Under the pieces are notes generated by a model. It was not told the origin of the DNA. It saw nothing but the letters and a program-made list of their open reading frames with translations, and made no database searches. DNA of 64,000 nucleotides from Rodentibacter abscessus (GTDB lineage: Bacteria; Pseudomonadota; Gammaproteobacteria; Enterobacterales; Pasteurellaceae): positions 992,001 to 1,056,000 of the forward strand of contig NZ_AP038785.1 of assembly GCF_047160095.1 (NCBI RefSeq). Reading direction: 5' to 3'. This document shows, one piece after another, positions 8,284 through 17,342 of the stretch. Position 1 is the first letter of the stretch. Each line of letters starts with the position of its first letter. The position numbers and the translations under genes are program-made.

Positions 8284-10215
8284 TTAATATTTCTTTTCGT
8301 CTCCGGATTGATATAGGCGATTTTTATACAAATAGCTCCCCAATAAAGCATAAGCCAAGGCTTCTTTTTTCATTGCTTCAGGTACTTCTTTTTCTGTTAG
8401 GGTTTCCGTTGTTTTATTATAAAAATAGCCTTGTGCCGCCTTATTTGGAATTTGGATTACAACATCGTTGTTTCCTTTCATTAAGGCTTGGGTTTGATCA
8501 AATTGCATAATTGCGCGATCAGGTTTGACATCTTGTGTCAGATCAAACCCTATCATCGGGTAATTTCCGCTCACACCGGCTAAAGACAGTAAGGTGGTAG
8601 GAATATCAATTTGGCTTACCAGACGTTCATCACGGCGTGGTTCAATACCATTTCCCAAAATCAATGCAGGGATGTGGAAATGTTTAATCGGCATTAATGA
8701 TGCGCCGGCAACCCGTGAATCGTGATCAGCAATAATTAAGAAAAGGGTATCATTCCAATAGTTTGATTTTTTCGCCAAATCAAAAAAATGTCCGATGGCA
8801 TAATCTGCATATTTTGAACTATTATTCCGAGTGGCTTTAGGCTGTTCATAAAGCTCAATTTTACCGTCCGGAAATTCGAAAGGATCGTGATTGCTTGAGC
8901 TAAATACAAGGCTAAAAAACGATTTTCCTTCATTTTGTAAATTTGTGAACGTTTCGTGTGCTTTGTCGAACAAATCCTCATCACTTACCCCCCAAGTTGC
9001 CGTGAATTTTGGATTGCGATAATCTTGTTGATCAATAATGGTTTTAAAACCGTTGCCATAAAAAAAACCTGCCATATTGTCAAAATGTTTTTCGCCGCCA
9101 TAAATAAAGGAAGTATCATAGCCTTGTTTACTCAATATTTCCGCCAGCGTAAAAAAGCTATTTTGTGCGTTATTGAGCTTCACCACCGCACGTGCCGGTG
9201 TTGGCGTAAAACCTGTGGTTACGGCTTCAATACCCCGTACCGAACGTGTGCCGGTTGCATAAAGATTTTCAAATAACCACCCTTCTTGCGCCAATTTATC
9301 AATATTCGGTGAAAGCGGTTTTCCACCCAAAGTGCCGATAAACTGTGCACCAAGACTCTCCTGTAACAAAATGACGATATTTTTCGGCTTACCTTGATAA
9401 GTCGCCGTATTTTTTGTGAGCGTCGGAAATTTATCGGAAATATAATCACTATCCGGTCTACCCCGCACCGCTTTTACGATACGTAACATTTCATCGGTAT
9501 CCATTTTTCCATATAGTTCCGAGGATTTCTCTTCATCTTTAAATTGCTGAGCCGCATAAATCACTGAATAGCCGGAATTTAGAACAAGAGAATTGATCAA
9601 AGCATCGGAGGAAAATGCGACCATTGCAGGATTAATTCCACGGTGCTGAAAAGTGGAACGGGCCCCAATAAAACTTATCGCAATAATGAACAACGCAACA
9701 ACGGAACGTAATTTCCAACTCATCGTACGCAAATTCCTCACCGCCCAACCGGAAAGTTTCCAATAAACCATTACTGCCGAAACGGTAAAAATAAGGCTAA
9801 AAATGACCGCACTTAAATGCCCGTTAACAAGCATAGAAAAGACTTCTTTCGGATAAATTAAATATTCAATAAATAACCGATTCGGTCGATAATCATAGGT
9901 TTCAATAAATGCCGGCGTGGCAATTTCCATAAAAAGAATGAATACGCTACCGGCAGTTAACCAAATACGTAAAATTTTCTTCCAAAGGGAGGAGGTATGA
10001 AATAATGCGGTGAAAAGTGCAGGTATGCCGAACAAATAGCATAATGCAACAATATCAATTCGGATACCCTGTAAAAATAATTCCCCCCAGCCATTAACGG
10101 CGGAAACACGTTCTGCTTGCCATAAAGATAAACCTAAGCGTGATAAAGAAAAAATAAAAAGATTGAGCAGGACAAAAATAAAGATGGGAAATAAAGGAAA
10201 ACGGCTGTTTTTCAT
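8284..10215 (-). CDS. LtaS/MdoB-like membrane sulfatase-family phosphotransferase
   Basis: 643 residues. Five hydrophobic segments in the first 190 residues (near 8-28, 52-72, 80-100, 133-152, 170-185) are followed by a large periplasmic sulfatase-fold domain from about 278. The metal and nucleophile residues are visible: Glu286 in LLQESLG, Thr323 in ATGTRSVRG as the likely catalytic threonine, a SSNHDPF histidine and the ADHDSR metal motif. Proteins of this family move phosphoglycerol or phosphoethanolamine onto envelope glycans or lipids; the substrate cannot be told. It lies upstream on the minus strand of nothing obviously linked. The start follows AAAGGTCATTT at modest spacing. Confidence 0.82.
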   Translation of the reverse strand: MKNSRFPLFPIFIFVLLNLFIFSLSRLGLSLWQAERVSAVNGWGELFLQGIRIDIVALCYLFGIPALFTALFHTSSLWKKILRIWLTAGSVFILFMEIATPAFIETYDYRPNRLFIEYLIYPKEVFSMLVNGHLSAVIFSLIFTVSAVMVYWKLSGWAVRNLRTMSWKLRSVVALFIIAISFIGARSTFQHRGINPAMVAFSSDALINSLVLNSGYSVIYAAQQFKDEEKSSELYGKMDTDEMLRIVKAVRGRPDSDYISDKFPTLTKNTATYQGKPKNIVILLQESLGAQFIGTLGGKPLSPNIDKLAQEGWLFENLYATGTRSVRGIEAVTTGFTPTPARAVVKLNNAQNSFFTLAEILSKQGYDTSFIYGGEKHFDNMAGFFYGNGFKTIIDQQDYRNPKFTATWGVSDEDLFDKAHETFTNLQNEGKSFFSLVFSSSNHDPFEFPDGKIELYEQPKATRNNSSKYADYAIGHFFDLAKKSNYWNDTLFLIIADHDSRVAGASLMPIKHFHIPALILGNGIEPRRDERLVSQIDIPTTLLSLAGVSGNYPMIGFDLTQDVKPDRAIMQFDQTQALMKGNNDVVIQIPNKAAQGYFYNKTTETLTEKEVPEAMKKEALAYALLGSYLYKNRLYQSGDEKKY

Positions 10216-10268
10216 AAATGACCTTTTTAATAGTTTTTTAATAGAGATATTTTGAACTTATGTAACGA

Positions 10269-10931
10269 TTAATGAAGACGAGATAACCGTTGTTCTACAA
10301 CATTTTTAAGGCTATCCGATATTTTATTTGAGCTTAAAATCTCTTGATAAATCAATATCGCAAGGTGTTTATTCGGCGAGGTTCCAATACCTTCCTCATA
10401 GTAAATACCTAAACGTAACTTTGCGTTGGGATTTTCTAAATCGGCGGCTTTTTTCACCCATTCAAAAGATTTCGGCGCATCTTTTTGCGCTAAATAAATA
10501 TCCGCTAACATCATCATCGCATCTAAATCTTTTGCTCTCGCTGTGGTTTTAAATAGTTTAATGGCTTGTGGAATATCTTTTTTTACATAACTGCCGTTGT
10601 AATACATCACGGCTAAATTATTAATCGCACGAATGTTGCCCCGTTCAGCCGCCTCACTAAACCACCAATAAGCTTTTTCTTTATCTTGCGGCACACCGCG
10701 ACCGAGGTTATACATCATTCCCAAATTTCCCTGAGCCTGTATATTTCCTTCTAACGCAAGCGGTTGCATAATCTCAAAAACCGATTTCCAATCTTGTTTA
10801 TTGGCAAACCCCTGTGCCATATCCAAACGCTGTTGATCTGTCAAATTCAAGGTATTCGGTGATTCTCCGGCATAACCGGGTCGGCTTAAAAAAACCAAAA
10901 GTGCGGTTAAAATCAGAAATATTTTTTTCAT
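10269..10931 (-). CDS. Secreted Sel1-repeat protein
   Basis: 220 residues with a Sec signal peptide (cleavage near Ala21, PGYA) whose hydrophobic core is encoded by an uptake sequence (Leu-Thr-Ala-Leu-Leu). The mature part is built of Sel1-like alpha-solenoid repeats of about 36 residues, for example NLGMMYNLGRGVPQDKEKAY and LRLGIYYEEGIGT. Such proteins are periplasmic adaptors; no enzyme motif is present. It starts 10 bases after the YwiC-like gene on the same strand, so the two form an operon. Confidence 0.82.
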   Translation of the reverse strand: MKKIFLILTALLVFLSRPGYAGESPNTLNLTDQQRLDMAQGFANKQDWKSVFEIMQPLALEGNIQAQGNLGMMYNLGRGVPQDKEKAYWWFSEAAERGNIRAINNLAVMYYNGSYVKKDIPQAIKLFKTTARAKDLDAMMMLADIYLAQKDAPKSFEWVKKAADLENPNAKLRLGIYYEEGIGTSPNKHLAILIYQEILSSNKISDSLKNVVEQRLSRLH

Positions 10932-10941
10932 AAAAAATCCA

Positions 10942-11670
10942 CTATAAAGTCTCGAATAAAAGAAAAATAAAGAAAACGGCTGTAATAACCAACTCGGTTA
11001 GACCTACTTGTTTTACGGAAAGTTTCTTACGAGGTAAAAAAACCGCACGAATCAGGCTTACAAAAAACGCAAGTGCCAAATAAAATTGCCCGATAAAGAC
11101 GAAATACAACACCAATAAAGAATGAAAAATAATAGAAACCCATAAATATTTCGGATTTTTTCTCTCCCGCATCACCGATTTTACATAAAGTGTCGTACCG
11201 ATAAAGAAAAGGCTCGGATAAATCGCAACCCACCAAATTTTGGCATCAAAGATACGGTCGGGAAAATAATAAGATCCCATTCCGGCAAGGGCAAAAATCG
11301 CAATACCGGCAAAATCATTTAATAAATTTCGTTCATCTTTTTGCTTGGTGAAATAAATAGTGACAAAAACAAAAGGCAACATTGCCACCATAAAATACAA
11401 AACTTGCCAATTGTAAAATAAAGCGGGCACGGCAAAAATTAAAGTTATAGCGGCATAAATCATCGTCCATTTTCTATATTCCGCCCCATTTTTACCTTTA
11501 AACAAATTCAAGAAAGGATATGTCATCAAATAAAGGGAAAACCACGCAGCCAATAAAAAAGTATGTTCCCACACAGGCTGTGCAAGTAACATTCCGTAAA
11601 TAAAAGGCAATAATGCCATCACCATAGCGCCATGTTGATTGGAAATCAGCAATTTCATTTTTAATTTCAT
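10942..11670 (-). CDS. YwiC-like multi-pass membrane protein
   Basis: 242 residues, almost entirely hydrophobic, with about eight predicted membrane spans. The N-terminal ISNQHGAMVMALLPFIYG matches the QHGAW-x-M-x-LLP opening of the YwiC-like family, which has no established function. A second start at Met5 is possible; I kept the first ATG. It is the first gene of a pair with the Sel1 protein. Confidence 0.7.
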   Translation of the reverse strand: MKLKMKLLISNQHGAMVMALLPFIYGMLLAQPVWEHTFLLAAWFSLYLMTYPFLNLFKGKNGAEYRKWTMIYAAITLIFAVPALFYNWQVLYFMVAMLPFVFVTIYFTKQKDERNLLNDFAGIAIFALAGMGSYYFPDRIFDAKIWWVAIYPSLFFIGTTLYVKSVMRERKNPKYLWVSIIFHSLLVLYFVFIGQFYLALAFFVSLIRAVFLPRKKLSVKQVGLTELVITAVFFIFLLFETL

Positions 11671-11753
11671 CTTTGCTTCTAAGTGAGAACAATTCTCGCT
11701 ATTCTACCCTGACAAACTTGAATTTACAAAGATTCAGCCCCGTTTTAAAATAG

Positions 11754-11922
11754 AAAAAATTCGGCATTATGTATCAGTTGCACAAAACAGAGTAGGGTGT
11801 GTTAGCCAAAGGCGTAACGCACCGTTAAACCCGAGTTTGGTGCGTTACGGCAAGCCTAACGCACCCTACATTTGAATTAAAAACAGCCTTTTATGCAAGT
11901 GATGCATAACACCGAAAAAATT
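11754..11922. mobile_element. MITE-like element, complete copy 1
   Basis: Element 11762-11914 (153 bp), bounded by CGG...CCG, with terminal inverted repeats CGGCATTATGTATCAGTTGC and the complement of GCAAGTGATGCATAACACCG. The interior has GGTGCGTTACGGC-type palindromic arms. It is flanked by a perfect 8-bp direct repeat, AAAAAATT, at 11754-11761 and 11915-11922, a target-site duplication. Its reverse complement differs from the copy at 42009 at only about six positions by eye. It has no coding capacity. Confidence 0.85.
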
Positions 11923-11941
11923 CAATTTGAAAGGAGTTATT

Positions 11942-12292
11942 ATGTCTATTCAACGCATTCAGCCAAGCCAACGTTTTTGTGAAGTATCTATCCATAATGG
12001 TGTAGCCTACTTTGCCGGACAAGTACCGGATACCACTCTCGAAAAAAATGCCTATGAACAAACAAAAGAAGTATTAGCATTGATTGATAAATTATTAGCA
12101 GAGATCGGATCACACAAAAGTAATATTTTGAATGCACAAATTTTTCTTGCGGATATGCAAGATTATACCTTGCTAAACCAAGCCTGGGATGAATGGGTCG
12201 ATAGTGAAAACCCACCGAGCCGAGCGACTGTCGAAGCCAAATTAGCCGTACCGGAATGGAAGGTAGAAATCGTGATCACTGCCGCCGTATAA
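11942..12292 (+). CDS. RidA-family protein (YoaB-like)
   Basis: 116 residues from the ATG at 11942, preceded by AAGGAG at 11931-11936; a longer frame would start before that site. The sequence is a full-length RidA/YjgF fold and is closest to E. coli YoaB: it opens MSIQRIQPSQRF, and has ILNAQIFLADMQDYTLLNQA and a VEAKLAVPEWKVEI C-terminus with the conserved Arg (PPSRATVEA). RidA proteins deaminate reactive enamine/imine intermediates or bind related metabolites; the YoaB substrate is not established. It is a single gene 25 bases behind a MITE-like insertion. Confidence 0.88.
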   Translation: MSIQRIQPSQRFCEVSIHNGVAYFAGQVPDTTLEKNAYEQTKEVLALIDKLLAEIGSHKSNILNAQIFLADMQDYTLLNQAWDEWVDSENPPSRATVEAKLAVPEWKVEIVITAAV

Positions 12293-12379
12293 ATGTTAAA
12301 TTTGTGATCCTCCGCAAAGAAATTTTGTTTCATTTCCTTTACAATTCAGTCTTCTAACAAACACAATAAGGAGTAAATT

Positions 12380-12781
12380 ATGCAAATTTGGGCAACTGAA
12401 ATGTGGCTGGCTGCCGGTATTGGTTTAGTCGTTGGCGTGATTCTTGGTTACTTAATTTTACGTTTCACCAAAGGTTCTGTGAAACAGCAAGTACAAAAAG
12501 AAAGCGAGCTCAAAGCAGTAAAAGCACAACTTGAAGCTCAAAACGAGCAACTCGAAAAACATTTTTCCGAAAGCGCGGAATTATTTAAAACCCTTATCGG
12601 CGATTATCAAAAACTCTATCGTCACTATGCAAATTCTTCCGACACTTTGCTTGGTAAAAACCCAAAAGGTTTATTCACCCAACAACTGATTACAGCTGCG
12701 GATAAACCGAATGAAGAAGCACCGAAAGATTATTCGGAAGGCTCTTCGGGATTATTAAAGACAGATAAAGAAAATCATTAA
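12380..12781 (+). CDS. zapG: ZapG/YhcB-like membrane-anchored coiled-coil protein
   Basis: 133 residues: one N-terminal membrane helix (about 9-29, AAGIGLVVGVILGYLILRF), then a long coiled coil (about 35-75), then the FKTLIGDYQKLYRHYANSS motif and a low-complexity tail. This is the DUF1043/YhcB family, an inner-membrane protein linked to cell division and envelope growth. Its place immediately before a degQ gene is the same as in E. coli, which supports orthology. AAGGAG lies 7 bases before the start. Confidence 0.88.
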   Translation: MQIWATEMWLAAGIGLVVGVILGYLILRFTKGSVKQQVQKESELKAVKAQLEAQNEQLEKHFSESAELFKTLIGDYQKLYRHYANSSDTLLGKNPKGLFTQQLITAADKPNEEAPKDYSEGSSGLLKTDKENH

Positions 12782-12789
12782 ATCTTTTC

Positions 12790-12835
12790 AAAGTGCGGTC
12801 AGAAAAAACAATTTCAATTCTGACCGCACTTTTTT
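12790..12835. terminator. Terminator built from two uptake sequences
   Basis: AAAGTGCGGTCAGAA (12790-12804) pairs with TTCTGACCGCACTTT (12818-12832), followed by Ts. It closes the zapG transcript. Confidence 0.88.
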
Positions 12836-12935
12836 AATCTTTTTATAATACGCTCTTGTTTTTCTTGAACATTCGCCCCATTTTTTTGTCTCATGAAACG
12901 CTCATTTAGCAAGATATTTTTTACTTGGAGATTTT

Positions 12936-14327
12936 ATGAAAAAAAGACATTTTATATTAAGTAGTATTGCGTTAGGTTTAAGTGTTTTAGGCACCTCTAT
13001 CAGTACACAGGCAAGTCTGCCGAGTTTTATCACCGAGCAAAACAGCCTAGCACCAATGCTTGAAAAAGTGCAGCCGGCAGTAGTAACCATTTCTGTGGAA
13101 GGCAAAGCAAAAACAAGCAACCGTTCTCCAATATATGATGATATTCCGGAGGAATTTAAATTCTTCTTTGGAGATCAATTCGCAGAACAATTTGGCAAAC
13201 GGGGCGGATCACGTAATTTCCGCGGACTAGGTTCCGGTGTCATCATTAATGCCGATAAAGGTTATGTATTGACCAATAACCACGTTATTAATGATGCGGA
13301 TAAAATTAATGTAACCTTACAAGACGGGCGCGAATTTAAAGCGAAGTTAATCGGCAAAGACGAACAATCCGATATTGCATTGGTTCAAATAGAAAAACCG
13401 TCAAATTTGACCGCACTTAAATTTGCAGACTCCGACAAATTACGAGTGGGAGATTTTACCGTAGCAATAGGAAACCCATTCGGTTTAGGACAAACCGTTA
13501 CCTCAGGGATCGTTTCGGCTTTAGGACGTTCAACCGGTTCTGACAGCGGTGCTTATGAAAATTATATTCAAACGGATGCGGCGGTAAACCGAGGCAACTC
13601 AGGGGGAGCTTTAGTCAATTTAAACGGTGAGTTAATCGGGATTAATACCGCGATTATTTCTCCAAGCGGTGGTAATGCAGGAATCGCTTTTGCCATTCCA
13701 AGTAATCAAGCAAATAACATTGTTCAACAAATTTTAGAATTTGGTGAGGTTCGTCGAGGTTTACTGGGAATTAAAGGCGGTGAATTAAATGCCGATTTGG
13801 CAAAAGTATTCAACGTGAATGCCCAACAAGGTGCTTTTGTGAGCGAAGTGTTACCGAATTCCGCCGCAGAAAAAGCCGGAATCAAAGCCGGTGACGTTAT
13901 CACCGCAATGAATGGACAAAAAATCTCAAGCTTTGCGGAAATGCGCGCTAAAATCGCCACTTCCGGTGCCGGTAAAGAAATTGAATTAACTTATTTGCGG
14001 GATGGCAAATCACAAAATGTGAAAGTTAAATTACAAGCGGATGACGGTAAAGGACAACATAGCGGTAACATTGAATTACAAGCCTTAGATGGAGCAGAAT
14101 TAAGCAACTACAATGCCAAAGGCATAAAAGGAATTGAGATAACGAAAATTCAGCCTAACTCGCTTGCTGCACAACGGGGTTTGAAAGTCGGTGACATTAT
14201 TATTGGAATGAACCGTCAAATGGTGGAATCAACGCAAGATTTACGTAAAGCGCTTGAAGAAAAACCTTCGGCAGTCGCATTAAATATTTTGCGTGGCAAT
14301 AGCAATTTCTATTTGTTGGTACAATAA
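12936..14327 (+). CDS. degQ: Periplasmic serine protease DegQ/HtrA
   Basis: 463 residues. The signal peptide ends near Ala26. The trypsin-like domain has the full catalytic triad: His116 (LTNNHVI), Asp146 (EQSDIALV) and Ser222 (RGNSGGAL). Two PDZ domains follow (about 275-365 and 375-460), the first with the RRGLLGIKGGELN opening. The LA loop between residues 60 and 95 is of moderate length, which fits DegQ better than DegP. It degrades or refolds misfolded periplasmic and outer-membrane proteins. It stands directly behind zapG as in enterobacteria, but a terminator separates the two. No degS-like gene follows. Confidence 0.93.
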   Translation: MKKRHFILSSIALGLSVLGTSISTQASLPSFITEQNSLAPMLEKVQPAVVTISVEGKAKTSNRSPIYDDIPEEFKFFFGDQFAEQFGKRGGSRNFRGLGSGVIINADKGYVLTNNHVINDADKINVTLQDGREFKAKLIGKDEQSDIALVQIEKPSNLTALKFADSDKLRVGDFTVAIGNPFGLGQTVTSGIVSALGRSTGSDSGAYENYIQTDAAVNRGNSGGALVNLNGELIGINTAIISPSGGNAGIAFAIPSNQANNIVQQILEFGEVRRGLLGIKGGELNADLAKVFNVNAQQGAFVSEVLPNSAAEKAGIKAGDVITAMNGQKISSFAEMRAKIATSGAGKEIELTYLRDGKSQNVKVKLQADDGKGQHSGNIELQALDGAELSNYNAKGIKGIEITKIQPNSLAAQRGLKVGDIIIGMNRQMVESTQDLRKALEEKPSAVALNILRGNSNFYLLVQ

Positions 14328-14346
14328 AAGAAAAAGTGTGTCCTTT

Positions 14347-14431
14347 GTAGGGTGCGTTAGCCATAAGGCGTAACGCACCGTAAAATACCAATGAATTGTG
14401 GTGCGTTACGGCTTCGCCTAACACACCCTAC
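14347..14431. repeat. MITE core palindrome without element ends
   Basis: GTAGGGTGCGTTAGCC... and ...GGCTTCGCCTAACACACCCTAC form long inverted arms with inner GTAACGCACC/GGTGCGTTAC. The CGGTATTATG ends are missing, so this is a core-only or decayed copy. Confidence 0.75.
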
Positions 14432-14486
14432 CGCGCCGGTACAATAAGCTAAAAAGTGCGGTTAGTTTTAACCTTGTTTTTAAACA

Positions 14487-14521
14487 AACGGTGTTTCATC
14501 AAAAATGAGACGCCGTTTTTT
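14487..14521 (+). terminator. Rho-independent terminator between degQ and gyrA
   Basis: AACGGTGTTTCAT (14487-14499) pairs with ATGAGACGCCGTT (14505-14517) with two G-U pairs and a 5-base loop, followed by six Ts. Confidence 0.85.
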
Positions 14522-14550
14522 CATGGGAAAAACTAGGGAAAAACCCTCTC

Positions 14551-14562
14551 TTATGCTACAAT
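14551..14562 (+). promoter_or_regulatory. Probable gyrA -10 region
   Basis: TATGCTACAAT at 14552-14562 is an extended -10 (TGnTACAAT) about 35 bases before the gyrA start; the -35 is weak. Confidence 0.4.
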
Positions 14563-14596
14563 TCAGGCAATTTTTTTGATCGAAAAAGGAATACCC

Positions 14597-17230
14597 ATGA
14601 CGGATTCAATCCATTCCTCTATTACCCCTGTCAATATTGAAGAAGAACTGAAATCTTCTTATCTCGACTATGCGATGTCGGTCATTGTCGGGCGTGCCTT
14701 ACCTGACGTTCGTGACGGTTTAAAACCGGTACACCGTCGCGTCTTATTCTCGATGGATCGCGAAGGCAACACAGCGAATAAAAAATATGTAAAGTCGGCC
14801 CGTGTGGTGGGTGATGTAATCGGTAAATACCACCCTCACGGCGATTCTGCCGTATATGCAACCATTGTACGTATGGCGCAACCTTTCTCCCTTCGTTATA
14901 TGTTAGTGGATGGTCAAGGTAATTTCGGTTCGATTGACGGCGATGCGCCGGCGGCAATGCGTTATACCGAAGTACGTATGCAAAAAATTACGCAAGCCTT
15001 ACTCACCGATTTAGATAAAGAAACTGTAAATTTCTCACCAAACTATGACGGCGAATTGATGATTCCGGATGTTTTGCCAACCAGAATTCCCGCCCTTCTT
15101 GCAAACGGTTCTTCCGGTATTGCGGTAGGTATGGCGACCAATATTCCGCCGCACAACTTAAATGAAGTGTTAAACGGCTGTTTGGCTTATATTGATAACA
15201 ATGAAATCACGATCGATGAATTAATGCAGCATATTCCGGGTCCGGATTTCCCAACCGCCGCATTGATTAATGGTCGTAAAGGGATTGAAGACGCCTATCG
15301 CACCGGTTGTGGTAAAATCTATGTTCGTGCCCGTGCAGCGGTTGAAACCAATGAAAAAGGTCGTGAGCAAATCATCGTATCCGAATTGCCTTATCAAGTG
15401 AATAAGGCGAAACTGGTAGAAAAAATTGCCGAGCTTATTCGTGAGAAGAAAATCGAGGGTATCAGCAATATCACCGATCTTTCCAACAAAGAAGGGATTC
15501 GTGTTGAAATTGATATCAAACGGGATGCCGTAGGTGAAGTGGTGCTAAACCACTTGTACTCACTGACACAAATGCAAGTTACTTTCGGTATCAATATGGT
15601 GGCATTGGATCATGGTCAGCCACGCTTGTTCAACCTGAAAGAAATCATTGAATCCTTTGTACTTCACCGCCGTGAAGTGGTAACCCGCCGTTCGATTTTT
15701 GAATTACGCAAAGCACGCGAACGCACCCATATTTTAGAAGGTTTAGCGGTTGCACGTTCTAATATTGATGAAATGATCGGTATTATTCGTCATTCTAAAA
15801 ACCGTGAAGAGGCAGCAGCAGCCCTTAGCTCCCGTTCTTGGACGTTACATAGCGATATTATTAATTTACTTGATATTAATGCCCGTCCTGATGATCTTGA
15901 AGAACATTTAGGCATTCAAGGCGAACAATATTATTTATCTCCCGCACAGGTTAATGCGATTTTAGAACTTCGTTTGCACCGTTTAACCGGTATTGCATTT
16001 GAAGAAGTGGTAAAAGAATATCAGGAATTATTGGTAAAAATTGCCGATCTTCTTCATATTCTCAATAGTGCGGAACGATTAATGGAAGTGATTCGTGAAG
16101 AATTGGAAGAGGTGAAAGCACAATTCGGTGATGAGCGTTTAACCGAAATCACCACAGCTTCCGGCGATATTGATTTAGAAGATCTCATTGCGCAAGAAGA
16201 TGTTGTTGTAACCCTTTCTCACGAGGGATATGTGAAATATCAGCCGCTTACCGATTATGAAGCGCAACGCCGAGGCGGTAAGGGTAAATCGGCAACAAAA
16301 ATGAAAGAAGAAGATTTCATTGAAAAATTATTAGTCGCCAATACACATGATACGATTCTCTGCTTCTCAAGTCGCGGGCGTTTATATTGGTTGAAAGTGT
16401 ATCAGCTTCCGCAAGCAGGCCGTGGCGCACGTGGTCGCCCGATTGTGAATATTCTTCCGTTGCAAGAAAACGAACGTATTACGGCGATCTTACCGGTATC
16501 CGCTTATGAAGAAGATAAATTTGTGGTGATGGCGACTGCCGGCGGTATCGTGAAAAAAATTGCACTCACCGAATTTAGCCGCCCACGTTCAAACGGTATT
16601 ATCGCCTTGAACTTACGTGATGAAGACGAATTAATCGGCGTGGATATTACTAACGGTAACAATGAAATTATGTTGTTCTCTTCTCAAGGCCGTGTCGTAC
16701 GTTTCGCTGAAAGTGCGGTGCGTGCAATGGGACGTTTGGCAACCGGTGTCCGCGGTATAAAACTTGCCTTAACAAATGAGTTGTCCGATGATGAAAGTGC
16801 GGTCGAAATTGAAGAAGTTTCTGATGAAAACTCGGAAGAAACCTTAGATCTCAATATTGATAAAGTGATTTCGTTAGTCATTCCAAAAGGGGAAGGGGCA
16901 ATCTTAACCGCAACACAAAATGGTTACGGTAAACGTACACAATTATCAGAATATCCAACCAAATCACGTAATACTAAAGGTGTGATATCCATCAAAGTGA
17001 GCGAGCGTAACGGTAAAGTTGTTGCTGCAACCCAAGTGGAAGAAACCGATCAAATTATGTTGATTACCGATGCGGGTACACTGGTTCGCACACGTGTAAG
17101 TGAAATAGGGATTGTTGGTCGTAACACTCAAGGTGTTCGCCTAATCCGTACCGCAGAAGACGAACACGTGGTAAGCCTTGAACGTGTTTGCGATGTAGAT
17201 GATGAAACATCAGATGATTTAAATGAGTAA
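14597..17230 (+). CDS. gyrA: DNA gyrase subunit A, with Ala at QRDR position 88
   Basis: 877 residues from the ATG at 14597, which has AAAAAGGAAT upstream; the longer frame adds seven unlikely residues. It is the breakage-reunion subunit that makes A2B2 gyrase with GyrB and introduces negative supercoils. Seen directly: the catalytic Tyr123 in AAMRYTEVRM, the QRDR helix HPHGDSAVYATIVRMAQ, and a C-terminal DNA-wrapping beta-pinwheel with the GyrA-box stretch QRRGGKGKSATKMKEEDF. The acidic C-terminal tail is usual. The odd point is Ala88 (codon GCA at 14858-14860), where related GyrA proteins have Asp; Ser84 is intact. The gene is monocistronic. Confidence 0.97.
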   Translation: MTDSIHSSITPVNIEEELKSSYLDYAMSVIVGRALPDVRDGLKPVHRRVLFSMDREGNTANKKYVKSARVVGDVIGKYHPHGDSAVYATIVRMAQPFSLRYMLVDGQGNFGSIDGDAPAAMRYTEVRMQKITQALLTDLDKETVNFSPNYDGELMIPDVLPTRIPALLANGSSGIAVGMATNIPPHNLNEVLNGCLAYIDNNEITIDELMQHIPGPDFPTAALINGRKGIEDAYRTGCGKIYVRARAAVETNEKGREQIIVSELPYQVNKAKLVEKIAELIREKKIEGISNITDLSNKEGIRVEIDIKRDAVGEVVLNHLYSLTQMQVTFGINMVALDHGQPRLFNLKEIIESFVLHRREVVTRRSIFELRKARERTHILEGLAVARSNIDEMIGIIRHSKNREEAAAALSSRSWTLHSDIINLLDINARPDDLEEHLGIQGEQYYLSPAQVNAILELRLHRLTGIAFEEVVKEYQELLVKIADLLHILNSAERLMEVIREELEEVKAQFGDERLTEITTASGDIDLEDLIAQEDVVVTLSHEGYVKYQPLTDYEAQRRGGKGKSATKMKEEDFIEKLLVANTHDTILCFSSRGRLYWLKVYQLPQAGRGARGRPIVNILPLQENERITAILPVSAYEEDKFVVMATAGGIVKKIALTEFSRPRSNGIIALNLRDEDELIGVDITNGNNEIMLFSSQGRVVRFAESAVRAMGRLATGVRGIKLALTNELSDDESAVEIEEVSDENSEETLDLNIDKVISLVIPKGEGAILTATQNGYGKRTQLSEYPTKSRNTKGVISIKVSERNGKVVAATQVEETDQIMLITDAGTLVRTRVSEIGIVGRNTQGVRLIRTAEDEHVVSLERVCDVDDETSDDLNE

Positions 17231-17258
17231 AGGTAATTCTAAAACTCACTAAATTAAC

Positions 17259-17310
17259 CTGCACCCTAAAATTGGATTAAATATTAACTGATAAGGGTGC
17301 AGTTTTTTTT
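17259..17310 (+). terminator. gyrA terminator
   Basis: CTGCACCCT (17259-17267) and AGGGTGCAG (17294-17302), followed by eight Ts. Confidence 0.88.
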
Positions 17311-17342
17311 ATAGAAAGATATTCATTTACAAATTTAATTCA

